DNA of 64,000 nt from Streptomyces venezuelae (GCF_008642375.1 NZ_CP029194.1:5068501-5132500), one strand, 5' to 3'. Numbered from the stretch's first letter, positions 23,868-32,777 are shown. Translations and numbers: made by a program. The notes: generated by a model not told the origin, from the sequence alone.

Positions 23868-26645
23868 ATGCCCTCCAACACGACCGCGCCCCCCGGCAAG
23901 AAGACCGCCAAGAAGAAAGGGCGGCGCGCCCGTCTGCTCCTCCTCGTCCTGGTCCTCGCACTGGTCGCGGGCATCGGATTCGGCGGGTACTGGGGTGTCA
24001 GTACTGTCCGGGCCTCGTTCCCGCAGACCACGGGCGCGATCCGGCTCGACAGCCTCTCCGCCGACGTCGAGGTGAAGCGCGACGCGAACGGCGTCCCGCA
24101 GATCTACGCGGACAACGAGACGGACCTCTTCCGCGCCCAGGGCTACGTCCAGGCGCAGGACCGCTTCTACGAGATGGACGTCCGCCGGCACGTGACCGCG
24201 GGCCGCCTCTCCGAGATGTTCGGCGAGAGCCAGATCGAGACGGACTCCTTCCTGCGCACGCTCGGCTGGCGCCGGGTCGCGCAGCAGGAGTACGACACGG
24301 TCCTGTCGGCCGAGACGAAGAAGTACCTCAAGGCCTACGCGGAGGGCGTCAACGCCTACCTCAAGGACCGGGCCCCGAAGGACATCTCCGTCGAGTACGC
24401 GGCCCTGTCCTTCACCAACGACTACACGATCGAGCCGTGGACCCCGGTCGACTCGGTGGCCTGGCTCAAGGCCATGGCCTGGGACCTGCGCGGCAACATG
24501 CAGGACGAGATCGACCGCTCGCTGATGACGAGCCGGATGAGCGCGAGCCAGATCAAGCAGCTCTACCCGGAGTACCCATACAAGCTCCACCAGCCGATCC
24601 TCGACAAGGGTGCCGTCGACGACACCACCGGGAAGTTCGACCCGGCGGCCGAGGCGACCGAGGGCGACGGGGCCACGACCGGTGAGACCCCTGGCACCGG
24701 CCCCGGCGGTTCCGGTTCCTCCGGCTCCGGTTCCTCCGGCGGCAGCGGGGCGGACGCCCAGCTCGGCGCGCTCTCCGAGGTCCTCGACGGCATCCCGGCA
24801 CTCCTCGGCCCCAACGGCAACGGCATCGGCTCGAACTCCTGGGTCGTCGCCGGCGAGAAGACGACCTCGGGCAAGCCGCTCCTGGCCAACGACCCGCACC
24901 TCTCGCCGCAGCTGCCGTCCCTCTGGTACCAGATGGGTCTGCACTGCCGCTCGGTCTCGGCGACCTGCCGCTACGACGTCGCCGGCTACACCTTCTCCGG
25001 CATGCCCGGCGTGATCATCGGCCACAACGACAAGATCGCCTGGGGTCTCACCAACCTGGGCGCCGACGTCACCGACCTCTATCTGGAGAAGATCGGCCCC
25101 GACGGCTACCTCGTCGACGGCAAGGTCAAGCCGTTCATCACCCGCGACGAGGTCATCAAGGTCGCCGGCGGTGAGGACCGGAAGATCACGGTCCGATCCA
25201 CCGAGCGCGGCCCGCTCGTCTCCGACCGCTCCTCCGAGCTGGAGACGGTCGGCCAGAAGGCCCCCGTCGGCAACGCCGCCCCCGACCGCGGGACGGGCTA
25301 CGGCGTCTCCCTCCAGTGGACGGCGCTCCAGCCCGGCAAGTCGATGGACGCGATCTTCGCGCTCGACCGCGCCAAGGACTTCACCACCTTCCGGGCCGCG
25401 GCCAAGAACTTCGAGGTCCCGTCCCAGAACCTGATCTACGCCGACACCGAGGGCAACATCGGCTACCAGTCCCCGGGCAAGATCCCGCAGCGGACCAAGG
25501 GCGACGGCACGCTCCCGGCGCCGGGCTGGGACTCCACGTACCGGTGGAAGGGCTACATCCCCTTCGACAGGCTGCCGTACGAGTTCAACCCGGACCGCGG
25601 CTACATCGTCACCGCCAACCAGGCCGTGATCGACCAGAAGACCTACCCCGACCTGCTCACCAAGGACTGGGGCTACGGCTCGCGCAGCCAGCGGATCAAC
25701 GACCTCATCGAGTCGAAGACCAAGGACGGCGGAAAGATCTCGCCGGACGACATGCGGACCATGCAGACGGACAACCGCAGCGAGATCGCGACGCTGCTCA
25801 ACCCGCTCCTGCTGAAGGTCGACATCTCCGACCCGTACGTCCGCGAGGCGCAGAAGCTGCTGGAGGGCTGGGACTACACCCAGGAGCCCGACTCGGCCGC
25901 AGCCGCCTACTTCAACGCGGTCTGGCGTAACGTCCTCAAGCTCGCCTTCGGCGACAAGCTGCCCAAGGAGCTGCGCGCCGAGGGCGACTGCATCAACGTG
26001 CTCCCGGCCGAGGCCACCGGACCGGTCGACGAGCAGAACAAGCTCGTCCGCGAGTGCGGCGAGCGCGACCCCGACTCCGCGCAGCCGGACGGCGGCGACC
26101 GCTGGTACGAGGTGGTCCGCCCGCTCCTCAAGCAGGAGAAGAGCGAGTGGTGGACGACCCCGGGCAACCGCACGGACGCGGCCACCGAGACCCGTGACCA
26201 GCTGCTCGCCCGGGCCATGAAGGACGCCCGCTGGGAGCTGACCGCCAAGCTCGGCAAGGACATCACCACCTGGAGCTGGGGCCGGCTGCACCAGCTGACC
26301 CTGAAGAACCAGACCCTCGGCACCGCCGGACCCGGCGCCGTGCAGCAGCTCCTCAACCGCGGCCCGTGGAACCTGGGCGGCGGCGAGGCGGCGGTCGACG
26401 CGACCGGCTGGAACGCGGCCGGCGGCTACGAGGTCATCTGGGTGCCGTCGATGCGGATGGTGGTCAACGTCGGCGACTGGGACAAGTCCCGGTGGGTCAA
26501 CCTGACCGGCGCCTCCGGCCACGCCTTCCACTCGAACTACACCGACCAGACGGACACCTGGGCGAAGGGCGAGCTGTACGACTGGGCCTACGGCAAGGCG
26601 GCGGTCGACGCGGCGGCGAAGGACACGCTGGTCCTCAAGCCCTGA
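23868..26645 (+). CDS. Penicillin acylase family protein
   Basis: A 925-residue N-terminal-nucleophile hydrolase. A basic stretch and hydrophobic helix at residues 20-50 (LLLLVLVLALVAGIGFGGYW) should anchor or export it. The alpha part has VKRDANGVPQIYADNETDLF and GYVQAQDRFYEMD. A Gly/Ser linker (residues 268-295) replaces a normal spacer, and Ser322 in GIGSNSWVVAG is the expected new N-terminus of the beta chain after self-cleavage. ANDPHL and WGLTNLGADVTDLY follow as in the family. It could deacylate beta-lactams or acyl-homoserine lactones. The neighbours do not show which. Confidence 0.9.
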   Translation: MPSNTTAPPGKKTAKKKGRRARLLLLVLVLALVAGIGFGGYWGVSTVRASFPQTTGAIRLDSLSADVEVKRDANGVPQIYADNETDLFRAQGYVQAQDRFYEMDVRRHVTAGRLSEMFGESQIETDSFLRTLGWRRVAQQEYDTVLSAETKKYLKAYAEGVNAYLKDRAPKDISVEYAALSFTNDYTIEPWTPVDSVAWLKAMAWDLRGNMQDEIDRSLMTSRMSASQIKQLYPEYPYKLHQPILDKGAVDDTTGKFDPAAEATEGDGATTGETPGTGPGGSGSSGSGSSGGSGADAQLGALSEVLDGIPALLGPNGNGIGSNSWVVAGEKTTSGKPLLANDPHLSPQLPSLWYQMGLHCRSVSATCRYDVAGYTFSGMPGVIIGHNDKIAWGLTNLGADVTDLYLEKIGPDGYLVDGKVKPFITRDEVIKVAGGEDRKITVRSTERGPLVSDRSSELETVGQKAPVGNAAPDRGTGYGVSLQWTALQPGKSMDAIFALDRAKDFTTFRAAAKNFEVPSQNLIYADTEGNIGYQSPGKIPQRTKGDGTLPAPGWDSTYRWKGYIPFDRLPYEFNPDRGYIVTANQAVIDQKTYPDLLTKDWGYGSRSQRINDLIESKTKDGGKISPDDMRTMQTDNRSEIATLLNPLLLKVDISDPYVREAQKLLEGWDYTQEPDSAAAAYFNAVWRNVLKLAFGDKLPKELRAEGDCINVLPAEATGPVDEQNKLVRECGERDPDSAQPDGGDRWYEVVRPLLKQEKSEWWTTPGNRTDAATETRDQLLARAMKDARWELTAKLGKDITTWSWGRLHQLTLKNQTLGTAGPGAVQQLLNRGPWNLGGGEAAVDATGWNAAGGYEVIWVPSMRMVVNVGDWDKSRWVNLTGASGHAFHSNYTDQTDTWAKGELYDWAYGKAAVDAAAKDTLVLKP

Positions 26646-26652
26646 TCCCTGA

Positions 26653-27267
26653 TCAGGCGGTACGGAAGCGGGTGACCCCGGCCGGGGTCACCACGGCGTG
26701 CACGGGGTGGTCGTGCGGTTCCTCCGGGACCCGGGCGACCACCTCGTCCGCGTACAGGAGCACGACGAGGGCGGGGTCCTTGCCCGCCCGCGCGAGCCGG
26801 GCGAGGACCCGGTCGTACGAGCCGCCGCCCCGCCCGAGCCGCATCCCGCGCCCGTCGACCGCGAGGCCCGGCAGCAGGACGGCGTCGGCGGCGCAGACGG
26901 CCTCGGGCCCGAGGCGGGGGCCGACCGGTTCGAGGAGTCCGCGGCCGGCCTTCGCGAGCCGCTCCGGATGCTCCGGACCTTCGTACGAGGCCCAGTCCAG
27001 GTCGTTGTCGGGCAGGAGTACGGGAAGCAGGACCCGCACCCCGCGCGCGTGCAGGGCGTCGAGCAGTGCGCGCGTGCCCGGCTCGCGGCCCACGGAGACG
27101 TAGGCGGCGACGGTGGACGCCCCGGCGAGCTCGGCCAGTTCCAGCCCGTGGCGGGCGAGCGACTCGGCCGCCTCCGCACGGGACTCGGCGCTCAGGGCGG
27201 CGCGGGCGGCCAGAAGTCGACTGCGCAGCAGGGTCTTTTCGGACGACTCGGATGTCTCGGATGCCAT
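26653..27267 (-). CDS. 5-formyltetrahydrofolate cyclo-ligase
   Basis: A 204-residue enzyme that converts 5-formyl-THF to 5,10-methenyl-THF with ATP. The key motif GMRLGRGGGSYDRVLAR near residue 150 matches the GxRLGxGxGYYDR signature with Ser in place of one Tyr. VAAYVSVGREPGTRALLDAL is the usual N-terminal strand. The start is ATG 27267 with GAGG 6 nt upstream; the frame extends to 27288 with seven extra residues. It is transcribed divergently from galU, and its stop lies 8 bp from the stop of the convergent penicillin acylase gene. Confidence 0.9.
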   Translation of the reverse strand: MASETSESSEKTLLRSRLLAARAALSAESRAEAAESLARHGLELAELAGASTVAAYVSVGREPGTRALLDALHARGVRVLLPVLLPDNDLDWASYEGPEHPERLAKAGRGLLEPVGPRLGPEAVCAADAVLLPGLAVDGRGMRLGRGGGSYDRVLARLARAGKDPALVVLLYADEVVARVPEEPHDHPVHAVVTPAGVTRFRTA

Positions 27268-27358
27268 GGGTACCTCATCGGAATTCACGAAAGTCTCGTA
27301 ACTGTCTTTATGTGCATGAAGTTAATCGAAGCCACATCTTTCTCTCATTCCGAACGAC

Positions 27359-27364
27359 TAAGGT
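27359..27364 (+). promoter_or_regulatory. Candidate -10 of galU (leaderless)
   Basis: TAAGGT lies 6 nt before the galU ATG at 27371, with no purine-rich ribosome binding site in between, as expected for a leaderless mRNA. The surrounding intergenic stretch (27268-27358) is unusually AT-rich for this window. Confidence 0.4.
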
Positions 27365-27370
27365 GCACCC

Positions 27371-28282
27371 ATGAATCAGTCGCTCCCCAGGCTCGGCCGG
27401 ATCAGCAAGGCTGTCATCCCGGCCGCGGGCCTCGGCACCCGCTTCCTCCCGGCCACCAAGGCGACGCCGAAGGAGATGCTGCCGGTCGTCGACAAACCGG
27501 CGATCCAGTACGTCGTCGAGGAGGCCGTCGCGGCCGGCCTCTCGGACGTTCTGATGATCACCGGCCGCAACAAGCGTCCCCTTGAGGACCACTTCGACCG
27601 GAACTACGAGCTGGAGGAAGCTCTGATCCGGAAGGGCGACGACGAGCGCCTCTCCAAGGTCCAGGAGTCCAGCGACCTCGCCACCATGCACTACGTGCGC
27701 CAGGGCGCCCCGCGCGGCCTCGGCCACGCGGTGCTGTGCGCGGCCCCGCACGTCGGCGACCAGCCCTTCGCGGTGCTCCTCGGCGACGACCTGATCGACC
27801 CCCGCGACCCGCTGCTCGCGCGGATGGTGGAGGTCCAGGAGCGCGAGGGCGGCAGTGTGATCGCACTGATGGAGGTCGAGCCCTCGCAGATCCACCTGTA
27901 CGGCTGCGCGGCCGTCGAGGCGACCGCCGACTCGGACGTGGTGCGGGTGACGGACCTGGTCGAGAAGCCGGAGCCGGCGGAGGCTCCGAGCAACTACGCG
28001 ATCATCGGCCGCTACGTACTGGACCCGGCCGTCTTCGGGATGCTCCGGGAGACCGAGCCGGGCCGCGGCGGGGAGATCCAGCTGACCGACGCCCTGCAGA
28101 AGCTCGCCGCCGACGAGAAGATCGGCGGGCCGGTGCACGGTGTCGTGTTCAAGGGCCGCCGCTATGACACCGGTGACCGCGGGGACTATCTGCGTGCCAT
28201 TGTCAGACTCGCGTGCGAACGTGAAGATCTGGGACCGGACTTCCGGGACTGGCTCCGGAGGTATGTCAGCGAGGAGATGTAG
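27371..28282 (+). CDS. galU: UTP-glucose-1-phosphate uridylyltransferase
   Basis: A 303-residue nucleotidyltransferase that makes UDP-glucose for cell wall, glycolipid and trehalose synthesis. The N-terminal motif is AVIPAAGLGTRFLPATKATP followed by KEMLPVVDKPAIQYVVEEA. FAVLLGDDLI carries the metal-binding Asp, and VEKPEPAEAPSNYAIIGRYV and GRRYDTGDRGDYLRA are also typical of GalU. Length is normal. It starts a row of plus-strand genes (moeA, moaC, mog, rimJ, sepX) whose order is conserved in Actinobacteria. Confidence 0.93.
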   Translation: MNQSLPRLGRISKAVIPAAGLGTRFLPATKATPKEMLPVVDKPAIQYVVEEAVAAGLSDVLMITGRNKRPLEDHFDRNYELEEALIRKGDDERLSKVQESSDLATMHYVRQGAPRGLGHAVLCAAPHVGDQPFAVLLGDDLIDPRDPLLARMVEVQEREGGSVIALMEVEPSQIHLYGCAAVEATADSDVVRVTDLVEKPEPAEAPSNYAIIGRYVLDPAVFGMLRETEPGRGGEIQLTDALQKLAADEKIGGPVHGVVFKGRRYDTGDRGDYLRAIVRLACEREDLGPDFRDWLRRYVSEEM

Positions 28283-28286
28283 GACC

Positions 28287-29699
28287 TTGAGCAGCAGCGC
28301 GGCACCGTCGCCGTCCGACGAGCACCCGTCCGACGAACAGGGCCACGAGCACGGCCACGAGCACGCGCACGGCGCCGGGCACGGCGCCGTGCCCGGCCCG
28401 GCGGACCCCTGCGAGGGCCCGGCCCGCGGTCTGTGGTCGGTGGACGAGCACCTCGCCGACATCCTCGCGACGGTCGGCCCGCTCGAACCCATCGAGCTCC
28501 AGCTGCTCGACGCGCAGGGCTGTGTCCTGGTCGAGGACGTGACGGTGCCGGTCGCGCTGCCGCCCTTCGACAACAGCTCCATGGACGGGTACGCGGTGCG
28601 GGTCGCCGATGTCGCCGGTGCCACCGAGGAGTTCCCCGCCGTCCTCACGGTCATCGGGGACGTCGCCGCCGGTGACGGCGGGCTGCCCACCGTCGGCCCC
28701 GGGCAGGCCGCCCGGATCATGACGGGAGCCCCGCTGCCGCCCGGCGCCGAGGCAGTCGTCCCCGTCGAGTGGACCGACGGCGGTACGGGCGAGGGCGCGG
28801 CCACCGGCATGCGCGCCGCGAGCGCCGCCCCCGAGGGCGCTGGCGGCGAGGTGCGGGTGCACCGCGAGGCCGAGGCCCGCGCGCACGTCCGCGCGCGCGG
28901 CAGCGACGTACGGGCCGGGGAGCTGGCGCTCGCCGCGGGCACGGTCCTGGGGCCGCCGCAGATCGGGCTGCTCGCGGCGATCGGCCGGGGCACGGTCCGG
29001 GTGCGTCCCCGCCCCCGGGTGGTCGTGATCTCCACCGGCAGCGAGCTGGTCCAGCCCGGCGAGCCGCTGGGCGAGGGCCAGATCCACGACTCCAACAGCT
29101 TCGCGCTGGCCGCCGCCGCGCGGGACGCCGGCGCCCTCGCCTACCGGGTGGGCGCGGTCACCGACGACGCCGAGACGCTGCGGGCCACGATCGAGGACCA
29201 GCTCATCCGGGCGGACCTGATCGTGACGACGGGCGGGGTGAGCGTCGGGGCGTACGACGTGGTGAAGGAGGCGCTGACCGCGGACGGGCAGGTCGACTTC
29301 CGGAAGCTGGCGATGCAGCCGGGCAAGCCTCAGGGCTTCGGCGCGATCGGCGAGGAGCAGATCCCCCTGCTCGCGCTGCCGGGCAATCCGGTGTCCTCGT
29401 ACGTCTCCTTCGAGCTGTTCGTGCGGCCCGCGATCCGGGCCCTGATGGGGGTGAAGGACCTGCACAGGCCGACGGTCCGGGCGGTCCTCGCCGCCGACAA
29501 GGCGCTGTCGTCCCCGTCCGGCCGCCGCCAGTTCCTCCGTGGCACGTACGACCCGGAGGCGGGCACCGTCACTCCCGTGGGCGGTGCCGGCTCGCATCTC
29601 GTCGCGGCCCTCGCGCACGCGGACTGCCTGCTCGTGGTCCCGGAGGAGGCCGACGGCGTCGAGCCGGGCAGCGAGCTGGAAGTGGTCCTCCTCGGCTGA
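28287..29699 (+). CDS. moeA: MoeA/gephyrin-like molybdopterin molybdotransferase (Glp)
   Basis: A 470-residue MoeA-family protein that in the classical pathway inserts molybdate into adenylated molybdopterin. Motifs: SMDGYAVRVADV, MTGAPLPPGAEAVVPVEW, VVVISTGSELVQPGEPL, DSNSFALAAAARDAGA, TTGGVSVGAYDVVKEAL and LPGNPVSSYVSFELFVRP. The TTG at 28287 is chosen (GAGGAG 10 nt upstream); an ATG at 28263 overlaps galU but has no usable spacing. The first 40 residues hold a His-rich run (HEHGHEHAHGAGHG). In Corynebacterium a MoeA homologue at this position (Glp) works in cell division with a membrane receptor encoded nearby, here sepX. Confidence 0.88.
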   Translation: MSSSAAPSPSDEHPSDEQGHEHGHEHAHGAGHGAVPGPADPCEGPARGLWSVDEHLADILATVGPLEPIELQLLDAQGCVLVEDVTVPVALPPFDNSSMDGYAVRVADVAGATEEFPAVLTVIGDVAAGDGGLPTVGPGQAARIMTGAPLPPGAEAVVPVEWTDGGTGEGAATGMRAASAAPEGAGGEVRVHREAEARAHVRARGSDVRAGELALAAGTVLGPPQIGLLAAIGRGTVRVRPRPRVVVISTGSELVQPGEPLGEGQIHDSNSFALAAAARDAGALAYRVGAVTDDAETLRATIEDQLIRADLIVTTGGVSVGAYDVVKEALTADGQVDFRKLAMQPGKPQGFGAIGEEQIPLLALPGNPVSSYVSFELFVRPAIRALMGVKDLHRPTVRAVLAADKALSSPSGRRQFLRGTYDPEAGTVTPVGGAGSHLVAALAHADCLLVVPEEADGVEPGSELEVVLLG

Positions 29700-29757
29700 G
29701 GGGGCGAGGGTGGGGGTACGGTGTCGTCCCCATACAGCGACCGGGAGTGTCACGGCC

Positions 29758-30243
29758 ATGAGCACGCAGCAAGGTCTCACCCACATCGACGAGGCGGGGG
29801 CGGCCCGCATGGTCGACGTCTCCGCGAAGGACGTCACGGCCCGCACCGCGCGGGCCAGCGGGCGGGTCCTCGTCTCGCCGCGCGTGATCGAGCTGCTGCG
29901 CGGCGAGGGGGTCCCGAAGGGCGACGCGCTCGCGACGGCCCGGATCGCCGGGATCATGGGGGCGAAGAAGACCCCCGACCTGATCCCGCTCTGCCACCCG
30001 CTCGCCGTCTCGGGCGTCACCCTCGACCTGGCCGTCACGGACGAGGCGGTCGAGATCCTGGCGACGGTGAAGACCACGGACCGCACGGGCGTCGAGATGG
30101 AGGCCCTGACGGCGGTCTCGGTGGCGGCCCTGACGGTCGTCGACATGATCAAGGCGGTCGACAAGGGCGCGGTCATCTCCGACGTACGGGTGGAGGAGAA
30201 GACGGGCGGCAAGTCGGGTCACTGGACGCGGAGCGGCTCGTGA
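29758..30243 (+). CDS. moaC: Cyclic pyranopterin monophosphate synthase
   Basis: A 161-residue MoaC. It carries out the second half of the first step of molybdenum cofactor synthesis, turning the MoaA product into cyclic pyranopterin monophosphate. The signature KKTPDLIPLCHPLAVSGV holds the active-site region, followed by TDRTGVEMEALTAVSVAAL and DMIKAVDKG. The start at 29758 follows a weak GGGAGTGT site. Its TGA overlaps the GTG start of mog, so the two are coupled. It would supply cofactor to the molybdoenzyme at 13.5 kb among others. Confidence 0.92.
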   Translation: MSTQQGLTHIDEAGAARMVDVSAKDVTARTARASGRVLVSPRVIELLRGEGVPKGDALATARIAGIMGAKKTPDLIPLCHPLAVSGVTLDLAVTDEAVEILATVKTTDRTGVEMEALTAVSVAALTVVDMIKAVDKGAVISDVRVEEKTGGKSGHWTRSGS

Positions 30244-30776
30244 CGCGCGGCGGCCGGGTGGCCGGCGTGCACGAGCACGACGCCCCGCCCTCCCCGTACC
30301 GGGCGCTGGTCGTCACCGCCTCGAACCGGGCGTCGGCGGGGGTCTACGAGGACAAGGGCGGCCCGCTGATCGCCGAGGGCCTGACCGCCATGGGCTTCAC
30401 GGTGGACGGCCCGCAGATCGTCCCGGACGGGGCGCCGGTCGAGGCCGCGCTGCGGGCGGGCGTCTCCGCCGGATACGACGTGATCGTCACGACCGGCGGT
30501 ACGGGCATCTCGCCCACCGACGAGACCCCCGAGGCGACCCGCCGGGTCCTGGACCGCGAGATCCCGGGCATCCCGGAGGCGATCCGCGCGTACGGCCGGG
30601 AGAAGGTGCCGACGGCGGCGCTCTCGCGCGGTCTCGCCGGTGTCGCGGACGGCACGCTGATCGTGAACCTGCCGGGGTCCCCCGGCGGGGTGAAGGACGG
30701 CCTGGCCGTCCTGGAGCCGCTGCTGCGGCACGCCGTCGACCAGATCCGCGGCGGCGACCACCCGAGAACGTCATGA
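30240..30776 (+). CDS. mog: MogA/MoaB family molybdopterin adenylyltransferase
   Basis: A 178-residue protein that adenylates molybdopterin before metal insertion by MoeA. The motif TTGGTGISPTDETPEAT binds the substrate, and NLPGSPGGVKDGLAVLEPLL is the C-terminal family motif. ALVVTASNRASAGVYEDKGG starts the fold. The GTG at 30240 overlaps the moaC stop. The first 18 residues are not conserved-looking, so a downstream GTG is possible. The TGA overlaps the ATG of the acetyltransferase gene (ATGA). Confidence 0.9.
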   Translation: MTRGGRVAGVHEHDAPPSPYRALVVTASNRASAGVYEDKGGPLIAEGLTAMGFTVDGPQIVPDGAPVEAALRAGVSAGYDVIVTTGGTGISPTDETPEATRRVLDREIPGIPEAIRAYGREKVPTAALSRGLAGVADGTLIVNLPGSPGGVKDGLAVLEPLLRHAVDQIRGGDHPRTS

Positions 30777-31384
30777 TCCCGTCCTGGCCCGCGGTCCTCG
30801 TGGACGGGGACGTCGTCCTCCGCCCGATAAAGATGAGCGACCAGCGGGCCTGGCGCGAGGTGAACCGGCGCAACCGCGAGTGGCTGCGGCCCTGGGAGGC
30901 GACGGTGCCGCCTCCGGCGCCGAGCGGCCCGGTCGCGCAGCGGCCGACGTACCGTCAGATGGTCCGCCATCTGCGGTCGGAGGCGAAGGCGGGCCGGATG
31001 CTGCCGTTCGTCATCGAGTACCAGGGGCGTCTCGTCGGGCAGTTGACGGTGGCCGGGATCACCTGGGGCTCGATGTGCTCGGGGCACGTGGGCTACTGGG
31101 TGGACAGCGAGGTGGCCGGGCGCGGGGTGATGCCGACGGCGGTCGCGCTCGCCGTCGACCACTGCTTCCGCACCGTCGGGCTGCACCGGATGGAGGTGTG
31201 CATCCGCCCGGAGAACGGCCCTTCGCGCCGGGTCGTCGAGAAGCTCGGCTTCCGCGAGGAGGGGATGCGGCCCCGCTATCTCCACATCGACGGCGCGTGG
31301 CGGGACCATCTGGTCTTCGCGCTGACGGTGGAGGAGGTGCCGGAGGGATTGCTGCGGCGCTGGCGGCAGGCAAGAATAAAATAA
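30773..31384 (+). CDS. rimJ: RimJ-like GNAT family N-acetyltransferase
   Basis: A 203-residue acetyltransferase of the RimJ/RimL type, which acetylate protein N-termini. VVLRPIKMSDQRAWREVN starts the fold, and GYWVDSEVAGRGVMPTAVAL contains the acetyl-CoA-binding loop (normally QxxGxG/A). LHRMEVCIRPENGPSRRVVE and KLGFREEGMRPRYLHIDG complete the family pattern. Start and previous stop overlap by 4 bp. A RimJ homologue lies between glp and the receptor gene in other Actinobacteria, so its position here is conserved; its target is unknown. Confidence 0.87.
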   Translation: MIPSWPAVLVDGDVVLRPIKMSDQRAWREVNRRNREWLRPWEATVPPPAPSGPVAQRPTYRQMVRHLRSEAKAGRMLPFVIEYQGRLVGQLTVAGITWGSMCSGHVGYWVDSEVAGRGVMPTAVALAVDHCFRTVGLHRMEVCIRPENGPSRRVVEKLGFREEGMRPRYLHIDGAWRDHLVFALTVEEVPEGLLRRWRQARIK

Positions 31385-31514
31385 GTGTTCGAATTTTATC
31401 GGTAGTTGGAACGCAAACGATCTGAACAATCACAAAAAAGTTCAGTGATATCAGCCAGATCGTGCGACACACCGGGCCAATTGGCCGATGCCCTCCCGTG
31501 AACCCCTCTACCGT
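31385..31514 (+). promoter_or_regulatory. AT-rich intergenic region and candidate leaderless promoter of sepX
   Basis: The first 80 bp after rimJ are strikingly AT-rich. They contain a small inverted repeat (CTGAAC and GTTCAG around 12 nt). TACCGT at 31509-31514 lies 7 nt before the sepX GTG with no Shine-Dalgarno sequence, suggesting a separate leaderless transcript for sepX. Confidence 0.4.
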
Positions 31515-31521
31515 GTGAGGC

Positions 31522-32571
31522 GTGAGCAGCAGCGGCCTCATCTACGCAGTCATCGTCGGGGCCTGGGCCGCCTACTTGGTGCCGATGTGGCTCCGCAGGC
31601 AGGACGAGCTGAACGAAGCCCGTCCGACGGAACGCTTCAGCACCGCCATCCGGCTGCTGTCCGGACGGGCGGGAATGGAGCGCCGGTACGCCAAGGAGCT
31701 CAAGGAGCGGGACCGTACGGCGGAGGGACCGACGCCCGACGTGGACCCGGACGCGGCGACCGAGCAACTGAGCTCGGTCGACGTCCGGGCCTTTTCCGCG
31801 CCCGCGGCCAGGACCGAGGCGCGCCTCGAACTCCCGGAGCCCGAGCCGGAACCCGCACCGGAGCCGGCCCCCGCGCCGGCGCGCCCCGCCACGAGCGGCG
31901 CGGCGGCCGAGCGGGCCCGCCGGGGCAAGGTCCTCGCCCGGCGCCGGCGCACCACGACGCTCCTCTTCGCCGGGTTCACCCTCGGCGCGGTCGTCGCGGC
32001 CGTCGGCGGTGTCGCCTTCCTCTGGGTGCCCGCGGTCCCGGCGCTGCTCCTGAGCGCGTACATCGTGCACCTGCGGGTCCAGGAGCGCCGCCGCTTCGTG
32101 TACGTGATGGACCGGCGCCGCGCGGAAGCGGCGGCGGCCCGGCTGCGCGAGAGCCGGCGCCCCGCCCCGACGCCCGAGCCGGAGGCCGACCAGGCCCCGG
32201 TCTCGACGCCGCCCGTGTCCCCGCAGGAGGCGGGCCGCCGCGCCCTGGTCGAGCAGACGGACCACGCGGAGTGGGTGGACCAGCAGCGCGAGCGCGGCCC
32301 GGCCCGCGGCGACAGCTGGGAGCCGGTCCCGGTCCCGCTCCCCACGTACGTGACGGCGCCGGTCGCCCCGCGCGCGTCGAGCGGCGTCGACATCACGGAC
32401 CCGGAGACCTGGAGCGCGGCCCGCTCCTCCACGGCCGCCGACCCGACCCCGGCCCCGTCCCCGGCACCCCGCCGCCGCGCCACCCCGCCCCGCCGCGGCC
32501 GCGACGACGGCCGCACCCCCCTCTTCGACCAGTACGCGGAGGACGACCGCCCCCGGGCGGCCAACGAGTGA
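31522..32571 (+). CDS. sepX: SepX/GlpR-type divisome membrane protein
   Basis: A 349-residue actinobacterial protein. It begins with a membrane helix (LIYAVIVGAWAAYLVPMWL), then WLRRQDELNEARPTERFSTA, a Pro/Glu-rich segment, two further helices (TTLLFAGFTLGAVVAAVGG and FLWVPAVPALLLSAYIVHL) and a long basic, Pro-rich cytoplasmic tail. This layout and the galU-moeA-rimJ neighbourhood match SepX of Streptomyces, a cross-wall protein needed for normal septation, and its corynebacterial counterpart GlpR, the membrane receptor for the gephyrin-like Glp. I infer that it recruits or stabilises FtsZ at division sites together with the upstream MoeA homologue. Confidence 0.8.
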   Translation: MSSSGLIYAVIVGAWAAYLVPMWLRRQDELNEARPTERFSTAIRLLSGRAGMERRYAKELKERDRTAEGPTPDVDPDAATEQLSSVDVRAFSAPAARTEARLELPEPEPEPAPEPAPAPARPATSGAAAERARRGKVLARRRRTTTLLFAGFTLGAVVAAVGGVAFLWVPAVPALLLSAYIVHLRVQERRRFVYVMDRRRAEAAAARLRESRRPAPTPEPEADQAPVSTPPVSPQEAGRRALVEQTDHAEWVDQQRERGPARGDSWEPVPVPLPTYVTAPVAPRASSGVDITDPETWSAARSSTAADPTPAPSPAPRRRATPPRRGRDDGRTPLFDQYAEDDRPRAANE

Positions 32572-32576
32572 CCCCG

Positions 32577-32600
32577 CCGGGGGCCCGCGACGGCCCCCGG
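32577..32600 (+). terminator. Terminator after sepX
   Basis: A perfect 9-bp stem (32577-32585 with 32592-32600) around a 6-nt loop starts 5 bp after the sepX stop, ending the galU-sepX gene row before the tRNA promoter. Confidence 0.65.
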
Positions 32601-32622
32601 TGACCTGCGGCGGAACGGATTT

Positions 32623-32650
32623 TTGCGTGAGCCGGAAGGGATGCTAATGT
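32623..32650 (+). promoter_or_regulatory. Candidate promoter of the tRNA-Ala gene
   Basis: TTGCGT (32623-32628) and TAATGT (32645-32650) are separated by 16 bp and lie 14 bp upstream of the tRNA 5' end. They resemble a vegetative -35/-10 pair. Confidence 0.5.
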
Positions 32651-32664
32651 TTCACACGTCGCAA

Positions 32665-32738
32665 GGGCCTGTGGCGCAGTCTGGTAGCGCACCTCGTTCG
32701 CATCGAGGGGGTCTGGGGTTCAAATCCCCACAGGTCCA
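32665..32738 (+). tRNA. tRNA-Ala (anticodon CGC)
   Basis: The 74-nt sequence folds as a cloverleaf. The acceptor stem GGGCCTG pairs with CAGGTCC (one G-T pair) and position 73 is A. The anticodon stem CCTCG/CGAGG encloses TTCGCAT, giving anticodon CGC, which reads GCG alanine codons, very common in this genome. The T arm GGGGTTCAAATCCCC is canonical. The CCA end is not fully encoded (CA follows the discriminator base). Confidence 0.93.
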
Positions 32739-32777
32739 CAAACGACAGTTCGCGAGTAGCTCTCGGGAACGGTGACG

